From an uncultured Caulobacterales bacterium (GTDB taxonomy: Bacteria; Pseudomonadota; Alphaproteobacteria; Caulobacterales; Maricaulaceae), in NCBI GenBank assembly GCA_937927825.1, contig CALFWV010000038.1, positions 1-33,212 on the forward strand: a stretch of 33,212 nucleotides of DNA, written 5' to 3'. The first letter of the stretch is position 1. Each line of letters begins with the position of its first letter. The position numbers were made by a program, and so were the translations under genes. The notes beneath the pieces were generated by a model. That model was given only the letters and a program-made list of their open reading frames with translations, had not been told where the DNA came from and did no database searches. Shown in pieces: positions 24,592 through 32,421 of this stretch.

Positions 24592-25164
24592 ATGGAAATT
24601 TGGTGCGGCCTCGGTAACCCCGGCGCTAAATATCACGGCAATAGACACAACATAGGTTTTTTGGTCCTCGACGCTATAGCCGAGGACCATGGCTTTCCTG
24701 CGTGGAAAACCCAATTTAAAGGCCTGACCACAACGGGCCTGATAGATGGCCGCAAAGTCCTGCTCCTAAAACCTTCGACATTTATGAATGAGAGCGGCCA
24801 AGCCGTGCAGGCCGCCCTGTCATTTTACAAATTGGGCTTGGATAAACTGACGGTCCTACATGACGAGCTTGACCTCGCTCCGGGCAAAGTCCGTATCAAA
24901 ACGGGCGGAGGTCTTGCGGGACATAATGGCCTTCGGTCTATCAATAAGCTCTGCGGCGGCCCAGATTTCCATCGCATTCGCCTCGGGATCGGTCATCCCG
25001 GACATAAAGATCGGGTTGCAGGTTACGTCCTGTCGGACTTTGCCAAGGCCGAACATGACATCCGAGACGATATGATAAACGGCATCAGTCGCCACGCAGA
25101 TCTCTTGGCAAACGGGAAACCGGACCTGTTTCAAACGCGCGTAATGGAATATATCGCCACATAA
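24592..25164 (+). CDS. pth: peptidyl-tRNA hydrolase
   Basis: Product of 190 residues. It releases peptides from drop-off peptidyl-tRNA and recycles tRNA. The family N-terminus MEIWCGLGNPG and catalytic histidine (H19 in GNRHNIGF) fix the start at 24592, which has GGAGG eight nt upstream. A TTG at 24541 would add an unlikely 17 residues. Other signatures are PSTFMNESG, HDELDL, GGGLAGHNGLRSI and RIRLGIGHPG. It pairs with rplY, the common L25-pth order of proteobacteria. Confidence 0.96.
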   Translation: MEIWCGLGNPGAKYHGNRHNIGFLVLDAIAEDHGFPAWKTQFKGLTTTGLIDGRKVLLLKPSTFMNESGQAVQAALSFYKLGLDKLTVLHDELDLAPGKVRIKTGGGLAGHNGLRSINKLCGGPDFHRIRLGIGHPGHKDRVAGYVLSDFAKAEHDIRDDMINGISRHADLLANGKPDLFQTRVMEYIAT

Positions 25165-25215
25165 AACCTTTGGCTTCCCTCTTGCCCCGCCGGGCACACA
25201 CGCTAGACGGTTAGC

Positions 25216-26553
25216 ATGTTATCTTTATTTGAAATCGTCGCCCTCCTTCTCGTGCTGTCTGCGGTCTTGTCTTGGGTCAACCGCGCTTACCTCAAATTAC
25301 CGCATACGATTGGCTTGTTGGTTATGGCGCTACTCGCCAGTTTCATTCTGATGGCGATGGAGATTGTCTTTCCGGCCATCGGCTTGACCGATACGATGCA
25401 ATCCATGCTCGGTCAGATTGATTTTAATGAGACTCTTATGAAAAGCATGTTGGGTTTCCTCCTCTTTGCGGGGGCGCTCCACGTGGACCTTGGGAAACTG
25501 CGTGACGCGAAATGGGCGATTGGGTCCATGGCGACCTTCGGCGTTGTCCTGTCGACCTTCATTGTTGGGACGGGTTTTTGGGGGCTTGCCAAACTCTTAG
25601 GCATCGATTTGCCATTCATTTGGGCCTTGGTCTTTGGCTCACTCATCAGCCCAACCGACCCCGTAGCCGTCTTGTCCATTCTTAAAACCGTGAAAATGCC
25701 AAAGTCGCTTGAAACAAAAATCGCAGGCGAAAGCCTGTTCAATGACGGTGTTGGCGTCGTTGTCTTCACCCTCATCGTGGCCATAGCCGTGGGCAGTACG
25801 GGCGGAGGCCACGCGTTCATGGGGGAATTCCAACTCGCAGGCCCCATCATGGCCGCAACGAGCGGGGCGTCCATCGGCGTCTTAGATGTTATCGAGTTAT
25901 TTGTAGTCGACGCTATTGGCGGTGCTATTTTAGGCGGCATCGCGGGCTGGATTACCTACCGCATGATGGCGCGAATTGACGAACATGCAATCGAAATTCT
26001 AATCAGCCTGGCCTGCGTCGCCGGAACTTATGCCCTGGCCCAGAGAATTGACATTCTTGGACATCACTTATCCGGACCGATTGCCGTCGTGGTCGCCGGC
26101 CTAATGATCGGAAATAAAGGCGCAAGTGTCGCCATGAGCGAGCACACACAACAATATCTGTTTGGATTTTGGGAAATGGTAGATGAGATTCTCAACTCGG
26201 TTCTCTTTCTGCTCATCGGGCTAGAGATCCTCGTGCTTGGCCTTGTCCCCGAATATGCCCTTATCGGTGCGATTGCGATTCCTTTGGTCCTCCTTGCCCG
26301 TCTCTGCGCTGTCTATGTGCCAATGAAGGTGATTGGAACGTTTAAAAACTTCACCAAAGGCGCGGTGCCCGTCCTGACATGGGGCGGCGTGCGCGGCGGT
26401 ATTTCCGTGGCGTTGGCGCTTTCCCTGCCCGACAATGAGTATAAGCCGCTCATTTTGACCGCCACCTACGCCGTTGTTGTATTCTCAATTATCGTGCAGG
26501 GCCTGACGATCAAAAAGGTCGTTGAGAGCCGCGTCGACCCCAAATTACTTTAA
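25216..26553 (+). CDS. CPA1 family Na+(K+)/H+ antiporter (NhaP-type)
   Basis: Product of 445 residues with about a dozen hydrophobic segments. CPA1 antiporters exchange Na+ or K+ for H+ at the inner membrane. Conserved membrane motifs are present: GSLISPTDPVAVLSILK, GESLFNDGVGVVVFTL with the ion-binding Asp, GHHLSGPIAVVVAGL, EILNSVLFLLIGLEIL and LTWGGVRGGISVALALSLP. There is no long cytoplasmic C-terminal domain. It starts 51 bp after pth. The transported ion cannot be told from the sequence. Confidence 0.93.
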   Translation: MLSLFEIVALLLVLSAVLSWVNRAYLKLPHTIGLLVMALLASFILMAMEIVFPAIGLTDTMQSMLGQIDFNETLMKSMLGFLLFAGALHVDLGKLRDAKWAIGSMATFGVVLSTFIVGTGFWGLAKLLGIDLPFIWALVFGSLISPTDPVAVLSILKTVKMPKSLETKIAGESLFNDGVGVVVFTLIVAIAVGSTGGGHAFMGEFQLAGPIMAATSGASIGVLDVIELFVVDAIGGAILGGIAGWITYRMMARIDEHAIEILISLACVAGTYALAQRIDILGHHLSGPIAVVVAGLMIGNKGASVAMSEHTQQYLFGFWEMVDEILNSVLFLLIGLEILVLGLVPEYALIGAIAIPLVLLARLCAVYVPMKVIGTFKNFTKGAVPVLTWGGVRGGISVALALSLPDNEYKPLILTATYAVVVFSIIVQGLTIKKVVESRVDPKLL

Positions 26554-26700
26554 CCTGTAAAAAGGTCTCATTTGCGGTGGCAAGCCGATGTCAGAACCCA
26601 ATATGACGTCATAACCCAAGATATCGACGGCATGTAACGTCGGTAGGGTTATCAGCTCTGCGACAGAAATACCTATGCGTTCGATGCAGATAACCGATTG
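26545..26700 (-). other. possible short ORF or gene remnant
   Basis: On the minus strand, antisense to the gap between the antiporter and the small secreted gene, a frame ending at 26545 encodes a protein-like stretch (ISVAELITLPTLHAVDILG and DVILGSDIGLPPQMRPFY). A GTG near 26700 would give about 52 residues, and its stop overlaps the antiporter 3' end. I recognise no family. It is the only candidate in this 180-bp gap and may be chance. Confidence 0.2.
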
Positions 26701-26710
26701 CACAATGATA

Positions 26711-26725
26711 TGTGATGCAATAACA
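26711..26725. promoter_or_regulatory. imperfect palindrome upstream of the metal-uptake genes (Zur-like candidate)
   Basis: TGTGATGCAATAACA has outer arms TGT/ACA and inner AT steps arranged symmetrically, AT-rich, and ends nine nt before the ATG 26734. Fur-family (Zur) boxes are AT-rich palindromes of this general kind, and the downstream TonB receptor looks zinc-related. Match is loose. Confidence 0.3.
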
Positions 26726-26733
26726 AAACGTCG

Positions 26734-27030
26734 ATGATGCGCTATTCGCTCATAAAGACCTTTATGGTCCTCATGGCCGCCATGTTCCTGACGGCTCAGG
26801 GCTTTGCGCAGGCCCATGCGGCCTCCAATGGGGGTGTAGACCATACGCATGATGGCGTGGCCTGTGACGTGGCGCTCGTCACCTCTGAGCACCTTGTCCT
26901 TACACCCGCACCCGCGAGCCGGGTGCCCACCATACACCCAACACGTCAGGCCAATACACCGGCCCCGGCTGAACCTGTGTTTCGTAGCTTTGATAGCCGC
27001 GCGCCGCCGCCTCGAGGGCCGCCACTCTAA
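26734..27030 (+). CDS. small secreted protein upstream of a TonB receptor
   Basis: Product of 98 residues, or 97 from the second ATG 26737. A signal peptide (FMVLMAAMFLTAQGFAQAHA) is followed by a short mature part with HTHDGVACDVALVTSEH and a proline-rich tail ending RAPPPRGPP. The His/Asp/Cys cluster could bind a metal. Small secreted proteins of this kind, with a C-terminal RAPP box, occur beside metal-related TonB receptors; I cannot name the family with confidence. The receptor gene follows after 75 bp containing a terminator-like hairpin. Confidence 0.7.
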   Translation: MMRYSLIKTFMVLMAAMFLTAQGFAQAHAASNGGVDHTHDGVACDVALVTSEHLVLTPAPASRVPTIHPTRQANTPAPAEPVFRSFDSRAPPPRGPPL

Positions 27031-27051
27031 TCTCTGACTCCCCCTAAATAT

Positions 27052-27081
27052 CCGTACGACTCGTCGTAACGGCTTTTCTTT
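27052..27081 (+). terminator. terminator-like hairpin between the small secreted gene and the TonB receptor
   Basis: CCGTACGAC (27052-27060) pairs with GTCGTAACGG (27063-27072) with one bulged base and a tight loop, followed by CTTTTCTTT. It ends 24 nt before the receptor ATG, so it could reduce read-through from the first gene or act as a leader element. Confidence 0.5.
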
Positions 27082-27105
27082 GTCTCAGATTTAAAAGAGT
27101 TTTCT

Positions 27106-29184
27106 ATGTCCCGCTTTGCTTCGGGCCTTTTGGCCTCCGTATTCCTCGTGCCGTCTATTGCTGTCGCCCAAGACGCCGCCGATGAAGATATCATTATTGT
27201 CACCGCTTCCCCGCTTGATCGCTCCATTGATGAAGCGATCACCGGTCAATCCATTCTGACCGGTGATGACCTTCAGGACCGCTTAGCCGGCACCATCGGC
27301 GAAACCTTGAAATTAGAACCCGGCGTATCCTCGACCAGCTTTGGTGCGGGCGCATCACGTCCTATTATTCGCGGCCAGGGCGGCGACCGTGTGAGGGTTC
27401 TAACCAATGGCGTCGGCTCTATTGATGCGTCCTCTGCCTCTCCCGATCATGCGGTCGCTGTCGAGCCAGCTCAAGCCGAGCGTATCGAAGTTGTCCGAGG
27501 CGCTGCCCTTCTCCGCTATGGTAGCTCCGGCTCTGGCGGTATCGTCAACGTCATTGATGGCCGCATTCCGCGCGACATGCCTGATGGAGAAACAGATGCG
27601 TCCATTCGCATAGGGGCAAGCTCAGTCGACCAAGCCGGCGAAGTGGCCGCGTCTATCGATCAACGCGCCGGAGACCTTGTCTTCCATCTGGACGGAACTT
27701 TCCGCAGAGCAGAGGATTACCGAATTCCTGTTGAAGGAGAAAGCCGAGCACAACTCGCCGAAGAAGGCGAAGAGGTGCCGGACGATTTTGATGAAAGCCG
27801 CACGCTTGAAAATAGCTTCGCCGAGACCTCCAGCTTAACTGGCGGCGTGTCTTATGTCGGCGACCGCGGATTTTTCGGTGTCGCCGTTAGTAATTTCGAT
27901 TCAACTTATGGTATTCCCGGTGGTCATGGCCATGAGGAGGAAGGCGAGGAGCATGAGGATGAAGAGCATGAAGGCGAAGAAGAAGATCATGACCACGAGG
28001 ACGGGGAAGAGGAAGAAGAAGGCGTCTTCATCAAACTGGATCAAACCCGCATTGACGTGAATGGGGGATGGGAGTTTGATGGCCCGATTGAGAAAATCCA
28101 ACTCTTTGGCGGCTATGCGGATTATAAACACACCGAATTTGAAGGGCCCGGAGAAGTCGGCACAATCTTCGAGAACGAAGGCTATGAGGTTCGAGCTGAA
28201 GTCATTCAGGCCGAACGCGGGACCTGGCGCGCGGCGCACGGCATTCAATATCGCGAACGTGATTTCTCCGCTATCGGTGAAGAAGCTTTTGTACCGCCAA
28301 CTCTGACCCAACAATTTGGCGCATATACGTTCCATGAAATTGAAATCGGAAATGCGCATTTAGAAGCCGCAGCGCGTTTCGAACGTACGGATCAAGAAAA
28401 CAGCGTCACCGGGGATGATCGAAGTTTCGATTTGATCAGTGTAAGCGGCGGCGGTGACATTCACCTAACCGATGCGGTGCGCCTCGGCGGGACTGTCTTC
28501 CGTACCGAACGCGCGCCGACCACAGAGGAGCTTTTTTCCAACGGCCCTCACCTTGCGACGAACCAATTTGAACTCGGGGATGCGACGCTCGAAAAAGAGG
28601 TTGCGACGGGTATAGAAGCCGCCATTCGTCATCGTGAAGGCGCGCATAATATAACGCTGAACCTCTTCTACACGGATTATACGGATTACATCTTTGAGGC
28701 AGAAACAGCCGGCGAAGAAGACGGATTACCTATCTTTCAATTCGTAGCTGAGGATGCTGAATTTTACGGCTTTGAAGCGGCTGGAGAAACACAATTCGTA
28801 TCCGCCGGGGCGTTTGACCTCTCCGCAGATGCTCTTGTCGAATATGTGCGGGCGAAAACAGAGTCGGGTAATCTGCCCCGCATTCCGCCACTCTCTGTTC
28901 TTTCAGGGCTCGAAGCGGAGTCGGATCGTCTCAAGTTGCGGGCCGAATGGGAATATGTGGCAGAAGCCAATGACCTTGGCGCGTTCGAACTGCCAACGGA
29001 TGATTATAATCTCGTCAATGCCTTCGTGACATGGAAAGCCCCGGCCGGAGCGGAGAATGTTGCACTGCGGTTTTCAGTCCTGAACATTCTAGACTCCGAA
29101 GCCCGCCAACATACGAGCTTCTTGAAAGACCTCGTCCCACAACCCGGGCGAAACTTCCGCTTCTCAATTACAGCCAAGCTTTAA
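27106..29184 (+). CDS. TonB-dependent outer-membrane receptor, ZnuD-like
   Basis: Product of 692 residues. A signal peptide (cleavage after VAQ or nearby) leads to a TonB box-like IIIVTAS and a plug domain (about 40-155: GETLKLEPGVSSTSFGAGASRPIIRGQGGDRVRVL and VEVVRGAALLRYGSSGSGG-type segment, here IEVVRGAALLRYGSSGSGGI). The beta-barrel follows, ending in the aromatic FRFSITAKL. A periplasm-distal loop at about 272-306 is extremely rich in His, Glu and Asp (GHGHEEEGEEHEDEEHEG and onward). Such a loop is a hallmark of ZnuD, the zinc receptor of Gram-negative bacteria. Zinc uptake is therefore the likely role, though another divalent metal is possible. A strong terminator follows. Confidence 0.9.
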   Translation: MSRFASGLLASVFLVPSIAVAQDAADEDIIIVTASPLDRSIDEAITGQSILTGDDLQDRLAGTIGETLKLEPGVSSTSFGAGASRPIIRGQGGDRVRVLTNGVGSIDASSASPDHAVAVEPAQAERIEVVRGAALLRYGSSGSGGIVNVIDGRIPRDMPDGETDASIRIGASSVDQAGEVAASIDQRAGDLVFHLDGTFRRAEDYRIPVEGESRAQLAEEGEEVPDDFDESRTLENSFAETSSLTGGVSYVGDRGFFGVAVSNFDSTYGIPGGHGHEEEGEEHEDEEHEGEEEDHDHEDGEEEEEGVFIKLDQTRIDVNGGWEFDGPIEKIQLFGGYADYKHTEFEGPGEVGTIFENEGYEVRAEVIQAERGTWRAAHGIQYRERDFSAIGEEAFVPPTLTQQFGAYTFHEIEIGNAHLEAAARFERTDQENSVTGDDRSFDLISVSGGGDIHLTDAVRLGGTVFRTERAPTTEELFSNGPHLATNQFELGDATLEKEVATGIEAAIRHREGAHNITLNLFYTDYTDYIFEAETAGEEDGLPIFQFVAEDAEFYGFEAAGETQFVSAGAFDLSADALVEYVRAKTESGNLPRIPPLSVLSGLEAESDRLKLRAEWEYVAEANDLGAFELPTDDYNLVNAFVTWKAPAGAENVALRFSVLNILDSEARQHTSFLKDLVPQPGRNFRFSITAKL

Positions 29185-29191
29185 AAATCAG

Positions 29192-29218
29192 ACCTCTCCC
29201 TCGCGGGAGAGGTTTTTT
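29192..29218 (+). terminator. bidirectional terminator between the TonB receptor and pyk
   Basis: ACCTCTCCC (29192-29200) and GGGAGAGGT (29205-29213) pair perfectly around a TCGC loop, followed by TTTTT. On the other strand the stem is followed by CTGATTTTT, so it can also serve the convergent pyruvate kinase gene. Confidence 0.92.
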
Positions 29219-29230
29219 ATGGCAGACGAC

Positions 29231-30643
29231 TTAGTCTATCTGAGAAATATTTAATGTGTTGGTCGTCCCCGGACGGCCAAATGGCACGCCGGCAGAAATC
29301 ATAACGGTATCTCCCGTTTCCAATCCAAGTCTGTCTTTCGCAAGACCGGAGACTCGGCCCATCATATCATCAAAGTCGGTTGGATCTTCCGTGACAACGG
29401 GCACAACCCCCCAACTCAGTGCCAAGCGCGACGCTGTACGCATATTGGGTGTGAGGCCCACAATGCGGCACGGCGGACGTTCTCGGCTAATTCGCTGTAC
29501 GGTAGACCCGGTAAGCGTGTACCCAAGCACGGCCTTCGCATTCAGCTTTGTCGCAATACCCCGCACAGCACCGGAAATTGCGTCTTCTGCCGTCGCATCA
29601 TAAGGCAGTTGGATTGATTTGAAATATTCCCAGAAAATGGGATCTCTTTCAGCCGCAGATATAATTCGATCCATAATCGCAACAGCGGTTGCTGGATGAC
29701 GCCCTACGGCTGTCTCAGCCGACAACATGACGGCGTCTGCACCCTGATAAATTGCAGTTGCCACGTCGGAGGCTTCTGCTCGTGTCGGGGTCGGCGCGTC
29801 AATCATGGATTCGAGCATGTGCGTCGCCACAATAACGGGCTTGCCCAATGCCCGGCATTTCCGGATAATCCGGCGCTGGACAACGGGAACTTCTTCAAGG
29901 GGAAGCTCAACACCCAAATCTCCCCGCGCCACCATGGCAGCATCCGCCATGAGCAGGATAGAATCTAAATCCTCAACAGCAGACGGTTTTTCAATCTTTA
30001 CGATGATGCCGGCCTTATCGCCGATAATGGCGCGGGCTTCTCGCACATCTTCTGAAGTTTGAACAAAAGAGAGCGCTATATAATCCACATCCAGCGTCAA
30101 AGCGAAAGCCATGTCCACGCGGTCTTTATCCGTCATCGCCGACATGGGTAGCACGGTATTGACGACATTAATCCCTTTACGTTCGGAGAGCTCTCCCGGG
30201 ACGTCGACACGGGCTTTTGCTGTCTTCCCATCGTTGGAAATAACGGTGACTTGCAATTTACCGTCGTCAAATTTCAAAACGGTGCCTTCGACCATCGCGT
30301 CCATTAATTCCTGATGCGGCATAACAACGAGGCCCGGCTTTCCCGGTTCTGTGCCTTGGCGTATGTCGATGGTCTCGCCATAGCGAAGGTCTATCTTGCC
30401 GCCTTCAAAACTGCCGCACCGTAGTTTCGGTCCTTGCATATCAGCCACAATACAAATCGGGTTTCCTGTGGCGGCTTGCACGTCGCGAATGGCCTTGACG
30501 GAGGCCTCATGATCTTCATGGGAACCATGGCTAAAATTCAACCGAAAAGCATCCACCCCGACATCATGTAAAAGCCTGAGGGTATCGGGGGATCGGCTGG
30601 CGGGCCCCAATGTGGCAAGAATTTTAGCGTGACGATTCCGCAT
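29231..30643 (-). CDS. pyk: pyruvate kinase
   Basis: Product of 470 residues. It converts phosphoenolpyruvate and ADP to pyruvate and ATP, the last step of glycolysis. Signatures: TKIVATLGPAS-type start (here HAKILATLGPASRS), RLNFSHGSHEDH, the active-site lysine segment IVKIEKPSAVEDLD, MVARGDLGVELPLEEVP, and ATHMLESMIDAPTPTRAEASDVATAIYQGADAVMLSAETAVG-type core in the expected order. The start has GGAG upstream (TAATGGAGTCGTC). Upstream at 30698-30720 there is a TACGTTT/AAACGTA inverted repeat. It converges on the TonB receptor. Confidence 0.97.
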   Translation of the reverse strand: MRNRHAKILATLGPASRSPDTLRLLHDVGVDAFRLNFSHGSHEDHEASVKAIRDVQAATGNPICIVADMQGPKLRCGSFEGGKIDLRYGETIDIRQGTEPGKPGLVVMPHQELMDAMVEGTVLKFDDGKLQVTVISNDGKTAKARVDVPGELSERKGINVVNTVLPMSAMTDKDRVDMAFALTLDVDYIALSFVQTSEDVREARAIIGDKAGIIVKIEKPSAVEDLDSILLMADAAMVARGDLGVELPLEEVPVVQRRIIRKCRALGKPVIVATHMLESMIDAPTPTRAEASDVATAIYQGADAVMLSAETAVGRHPATAVAIMDRIISAAERDPIFWEYFKSIQLPYDATAEDAISGAVRGIATKLNAKAVLGYTLTGSTVQRISRERPPCRIVGLTPNMRTASRLALSWGVVPVVTEDPTDFDDMMGRVSGLAKDRLGLETGDTVMISAGVPFGRPGTTNTLNISQID

Positions 30644-30697
30644 GCAGACGACTCCATTATTTCGGGGAGGCCTTAGCCGTTCATTTCATCGAAATCA

Positions 30698-30720
30698 TAC
30701 GTTTTCTCGCATTAAACGTA
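30698..30720. promoter_or_regulatory. inverted repeat upstream of pyk
   Basis: TACGTTT (30698-30704) and AAACGTA (30714-30720) are perfect inverted arms nine bases apart, 55 bp ahead of the pyk start. They could be an operator. No known consensus is recognised. Confidence 0.3.
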
Positions 30721-30735
30721 CGAAAGTGAACATTC

Positions 30736-31437
30736 TCAGCAAACGGAGGCTGGCAAAGTCAGGGATTGCCCAATTTTGATTGCAAAATCCGTGTTTAATC
30801 CATTCATGGATTGAATCACATTGACGCCAACGCAAGTTTGGCGGGATAGGCTGTAAACCGTATCACCTTGCTTGACGGTATAATTACCTCCAACGCTTGG
30901 TCGAACGCGTACGGAATCGGGCATTTGAGTCCCTGTCGTGAGCGCGTCAACTGAAACCAAATTACGCGAATAATCATAGTCAATGGGCGTACCCGCCGCA
31001 CCGAGCGGGGCAATTGATACAATCTCGGTTTCCGGCATAGCGGCCGTTGCTGCTTCAAAAACCACGGCCTGACCCGCATCTTCCATGAGCATAAAACCCG
31101 GTGTGCCGCTGACGTCGCCCGCGCCGTAAAGGGAATCGGTTGGCGCTTCGCCCATTATCTGAGTTTGGTGCGGCTGCGTCTCTGTTGACGCGGTAAGGGT
31201 CGTCGCCGCGGAATAGGCAGAGCTTGGAAACGCTGCGGTTTCTACACTTACGGACGCTGCAGGCACCGTCTCATACGCAACCATGGTCGGTGTAATGGGT
31301 TCGGAATAGGCATATTGATGCCGTGCAGTCGGATCGCCTTTATAGGCGGTCGATTGTTCGTAGTTCGGATTTTGTTGCGTTGTCAGGCATCCGCTAAAAC
31401 AAACAGCGGAAAGAGAAAGAACCAGAAAATGACGCAT
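30736..31437 (-). CDS. LysM-domain lipoprotein
   Basis: Product of 233 residues. The signal MRHFLVLSLSAVCFSGC contains a lipobox (FSGC), so the mature protein is lipid-anchored. A long low-complexity Ala/Thr/Ser/Pro linker (about 20-180) precedes one C-terminal LysM module (about 185-233: YTVKQGDTVYSLSRQTCVGVNVIQSMNGL and IKIGQSLTLP), which binds peptidoglycan. Two cysteines (CVGVN and the final residue) may form a disulphide inside the LysM. No peptidase domain is present, so a structural or scaffold role is likely. GGGGG precedes the ATG. Confidence 0.85.
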   Translation of the reverse strand: MRHFLVLSLSAVCFSGCLTTQQNPNYEQSTAYKGDPTARHQYAYSEPITPTMVAYETVPAASVSVETAAFPSSAYSAATTLTASTETQPHQTQIMGEAPTDSLYGAGDVSGTPGFMLMEDAGQAVVFEAATAAMPETEIVSIAPLGAAGTPIDYDYSRNLVSVDALTTGTQMPDSVRVRPSVGGNYTVKQGDTVYSLSRQTCVGVNVIQSMNGLNTDFAIKIGQSLTLPASVC

Positions 31438-31675
31438 ATTGCCCCCAAAATTTGGATGAGGACGCAGCCTGCGAACTTATGGCTAATATATCGTTAAAAC
31501 CTACCTCTTTACTTAAAACGCAAACTTTACGCACTCTAATTTACCATGAGTTGGGACCGAATTAGTTTTCGTATTCCTGCCTGTTTCCCCTAAACATGAA
31601 TTCTGCGACTTGAAAACAAGGGTGAAAAACAGCACATGGGGGTCAAATTCGACTGAAGCTTAGGAATTATCTCTT

Positions 31676-32416
31676 ATGAACATCAAAACGCGCCCCGTAG
31701 AATATAAAGACGGTCAGACGAAATGCGTCGGATATTTGGCCTGGGACGATAATCGGGCCGACCCACTCCCTTGCGTTCTGGTCAATCACGCTTGGGGAGG
31801 CCTGGACGGATTTGCGATGGACCGCGCCGTGCATATGGCGGCGCTGGGCTATGTCGGTTTCGCCCTGGATAATTATGGCGACGGCGTACAGCCGGAAACC
31901 AATGACGAGAAGGCGGCGCTGATGAACCCGCTGAAAGAAGATCGCGCGGCCCTGCTGAAACGCCTGAAGGCCGGATATAAAGCGGCGGCTGCCTTAGACG
32001 AAGTTGACGAAAAACACATGGCCGCAATTGGCTATTGCTTTGGCGGTCTTTGCACATTGGACATGGCTCGCGCAGGGCTTGATTTGCACGCTGCCGTCTC
32101 TTTCCACGGGTTGCTCGACGCGCCCGAAGGTCTGCCTAAGAAGAAGTGCAAAGCCAGCGTCCTCGTCTGCCACGGATGGGATGACCCTATGGCGACACCT
32201 GACCTTCTAAAATCCTTCGGTGAAGAAATGGCGGAGAAAAAATGCGACTGGCAAATTCATGCATATGGCGGCGTGGTTCACAGCTTCACCAACCCGGCAG
32301 CCGATGATAAGAAAATGGGCACAGTCTATAACGAGTTGGCGGAGCGCCGCTCGACCAATGCGATGCTCGACCTGCTCTCTGAAAAATTCGCCCTACACGG
32401 AACGGACGCAGCATAG
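31676..32416 (+). CDS. dienelactone hydrolase family protein
   Basis: Product of 246 residues with the alpha/beta-hydrolase fold of the DLH family. The nucleophile elbow is GYCFGG (C121), the acid is in HGWDDP (about D170) and the histidine is H202 in GGVVHSFT. HAWGGLDGF forms the oxyanion region. The substrate is not predictable: the neighbourhood has no chlorocatechol or aromatic catabolic genes, so a general hydrolase is more likely than a dedicated dienelactone hydrolase. AGGA lies upstream of the ATG. rnd follows after a five-base gap. The 238-bp gap on the left holds only promoters for the divergent LysM and DLH genes as far as I can see. Confidence 0.9.
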   Translation: MNIKTRPVEYKDGQTKCVGYLAWDDNRADPLPCVLVNHAWGGLDGFAMDRAVHMAALGYVGFALDNYGDGVQPETNDEKAALMNPLKEDRAALLKRLKAGYKAAAALDEVDEKHMAAIGYCFGGLCTLDMARAGLDLHAAVSFHGLLDAPEGLPKKKCKASVLVCHGWDDPMATPDLLKSFGEEMAEKKCDWQIHAYGGVVHSFTNPAADDKKMGTVYNELAERRSTNAMLDLLSEKFALHGTDAA

Positions 32417-32421
32417 CCTCT

